Source: Sphingomonas hengshuiensis (GTDB taxonomy: Bacteria > Pseudomonadota > Alphaproteobacteria > Sphingomonadales > Sphingomonadaceae). From it: 64,000 nucleotides of DNA. This document shows, one piece after another, positions 62,729-64,000 of the stretch. The stretch lies in NCBI RefSeq assembly GCF_000935025.1, contig NZ_CP010836.1, forward strand, positions 1,798,001 to 1,862,000. Direction: 5' to 3'. Positions within the stretch are counted from its first letter, which is position 1. Each line of letters starts with the position of its first letter. The notes beneath the pieces were generated by a model. The model was not told the DNA's origin. It was given only the letters and a program-made list of their open reading frames with translations, and ran no database searches. Position numbers and translations under genes: made by a program.

Positions 62729-63861
62729 CCATTGCCGGGCCGGGCCGCGCGTCGACCCGGTTCCAGCGCTTCCTGCTGCCCGGCTTCGCGCTCAAGGCGG
62801 TGATCATCGGCGGCGGCTATGCGACGGGGCGCGAGCTTGCCGAATATTTCGCGCCCGCCGGCCCCTGGGGCGGGCTGGCGGCGATGCTGCTGGCCACTGC
62901 GATCTGGAGCGTCGTCGCGGCGCTGACCTTCGCGCTGGCGCGGGCGATGCACGCCTATGACTATCGCAGCTTTTTCCAGGGGCTGCTCGGCCCTTTCTGG
63001 ATCGCGTTCGAGATTGCCTATTTGATCTTCGTCATCCTGATCCTCGCGGTGTTCGGCGCGGCGGCGGGGGCGATCGGCGCGGCGACCTTTGGCTGGCCGG
63101 AGGCGCTGGGTTCGGTCCTGCTCGCGCTCGGCATCATCGTCACGACGGCGCTGGGCACCGGCGCGGTCGAGCAGCTGTTCAAATATGTCTCGATCCTGCT
63201 CTACGCCGTCTATGCGCTGTTCCTGGTGCTGGCGCTGGCCAGCTTCGGCGGGCTGATCGGCCAGGGTTTTGCCGCGGCGCCGCCGCCCGCGGGCGACTGG
63301 GTGGCGGGCGGGCTGACCTATGCCGCCTATAACATCGTCGGCGCAGTCGTGATCCTGCCGGTGCTCCGCCACCTGACCAGCCGCCGCGACGCAGTGGTGG
63401 CGGGACTGATCGCCGGCCCGCTGGCGATGCTGCCCGCGATCCTGTTCTTCGTGGTGATGATGGCCTTCTACCCGGCGATCGCCGCCGAGGCGCTGCCGTC
63501 CGACTTCCTGCTTCGGCAGATGCGCCTTCCCGGCTTCCACCTCCTGTTCCAGCTCATGATCTTCGCGGCGCTGCTCGAAAGCGGCGCGGGCGCGGTGCAT
63601 GCCGTCAACGAGCGCATTTCGGGCGCCATGGAGGCGCGGGGGCGCCCGCCGCTCGGCACCCGCGCCCGCGCCGCGATCGCCGCGGTGATCCTGGCCGGTT
63701 GCATGTTCGTCGCCGCTCGGGTCGGGCTGATCGCGCTGATCGCCAGCGGCTATCGCTTCCTCGCCTGGATGTTCCTGCTCGTCTATCTCGCGCCGCTGCT
63801 GACGATCGGCGTCTGGCGGCTGTTTCGCACGCCCCCCACCGCCCCGGAGTCCCCGCAATGA
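62725..63861 (+). CDS. YkvI-family membrane transporter (APC-like fold)
   Basis: A 378-residue integral membrane protein with about ten helices. It starts RFLLPGFALKAVIIGGGYATGRELAEYF, the unwound first-helix glycine motif of the YkvI family, distant relatives of APC and NSS amino-acid transporters. Other marks are LTYAAYNIVGAVVILPVL and AALLESGAGAVHAVNERI. The substrate is not known for the family; here an amino acid or a small peptide released by the periplasmic hydrolases is likely. It overlaps DgcN at its start and the last gene at its end by four bases each. Confidence 0.82.
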   Translation: MTIAGPGRASTRFQRFLLPGFALKAVIIGGGYATGRELAEYFAPAGPWGGLAAMLLATAIWSVVAALTFALARAMHAYDYRSFFQGLLGPFWIAFEIAYLIFVILILAVFGAAAGAIGAATFGWPEALGSVLLALGIIVTTALGTGAVEQLFKYVSILLYAVYALFLVLALASFGGLIGQGFAAAPPPAGDWVAGGLTYAAYNIVGAVVILPVLRHLTSRRDAVVAGLIAGPLAMLPAILFFVVMMAFYPAIAAEALPSDFLLRQMRLPGFHLLFQLMIFAALLESGAGAVHAVNERISGAMEARGRPPLGTRARAAIAAVILAGCMFVAARVGLIALIASGYRFLAWMFLLVYLAPLLTIGVWRLFRTPPTAPESPQ

Positions 63862-64000
63862 ACCCGCTGCACCTGCTCGCCCTCGGGCTGGCGCTCGCCG
63901 TCGCGACGCCCGCCGCAGCCGATCCCCCCGCCGATCTCGCCGCCCGGGTCGAGGCGCTGCGCAAGCGGGTCGGCGCCGCCGGGGTGTCGATCGCGATCGT
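63858..64000 (+). CDS. Exported serine hydrolase, 5' part only (window edge)
   Basis: Only the first 47 codons are present. They give a signal peptide (MNPLHLLALGLALAVATPAAA) followed by DPPADLAARVEALRKRVGAAGVSIAIV, which is the usual start of beta-lactamase-fold serine hydrolases. The active-site SxxK lies beyond the window. It overlaps the transporter by ATGA, so it belongs to the same transcript and would be a second hydrolase for the system. Confidence 0.7.
   Translation, partial: MNPLHLLALGLALAVATPAAADPPADLAARVEALRKRVGAAGVSIAI

Noticed and set aside
1..64000. Mobile elements, prophage, CRISPR arrays, tRNA and rRNA genes
   Set aside because: I looked for transposase or integrase motifs, regularly spaced repeats and tRNA-like cloverleaf sequence and saw none; the inverted repeats noted have no associated transposase in the window.

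Overview
The window looks like part of a sphingomonad chromosome (Sphingomonas sensu lato, Alphaproteobacteria). It is uniformly very GC-rich, genes are tightly packed with many ATGA or TGATG stop/start overlaps, and several typical sphingomonad/caulobacterial modules occur: a SapC / JmjC-cupin / tryptophan-halogenase operon, NodT-type outer-membrane efflux lipoproteins, a TonB-dependent receptor with a DTIVVTA-type N-terminus, and Tat-exported Gfo/Idh/MocA oxidoreductases. This assignment is by gene content only. I saw no tRNA, rRNA, CRISPR array, insertion sequence or prophage gene.

Layout. 0-0.85 kb: end of a methionine-salvage operon (mtnB, partial mtnD). 0.9-13.4 kb: three L,D-transpeptidase-type proteins, glutamine-dependent NAD synthetase, a hybrid histidine kinase with an ethylene-receptor-like sensor, and a co-directional group of three Gfo/Idh oxidoreductases, a cupin and an SGNH hydrolase. 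13.4-16.6 kb: sapC-cupin-halogenase operon. 17.4-24.6 kb: a CecR-YbhG-YbhF-YbhS-YbhR-like ABC exporter with its own outer-membrane factor. 24.7-31.3 kb: a TetR regulator divergent from a complete RND pump. 31.8-35.5 kb: a PaoABC-like molybdenum aldehyde oxidoreductase whose FAD subunit is frameshifted as read here. 36-46.2 kb: a complete cellulose-synthesis operon on the minus strand with a fused BcsA-BcsB and a BcsD homologue. 47-53.5 kb: a four-gene cassette of hybrid kinase, CheR, receiverless CheB, and receiver-kinase-receiver protein. 53.5-55.4 kb: Lrp regulator divergent from a leucine/valine-type dehydrogenase and a small ACT-like protein.

The most interesting region is 55.5-64 kb. An XRE-cupin regulator is divergent from a run of plus-strand genes: a membrane-anchored serine (beta-lactamase-fold) hydrolase, a DgcA-like enolase-superfamily racemase, a TonB receptor, a DgcN-like (DUF1611) D-glutamate N-acetyltransferase, a YkvI-type transporter, and the start of a second exported serine hydrolase. 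Two intergenic regions in this block carry related promoter/operator-like sequences (56200-56230 and 59351-59381). I infer an inducible system that takes up, hydrolyses and racemises D-glutamate-containing peptides, such as peptidoglycan fragments.

Other items worth attention are two inverted-repeat elements of similar design (21141-21233 and 55441-55533), two candidate TetR operators, a symmetric repeat/palindrome cluster upstream of the aldehyde oxidoreductase, and a strong bidirectional hairpin at 35903-35940. All functional calls rest on motif and family recognition by eye; no database search was run.
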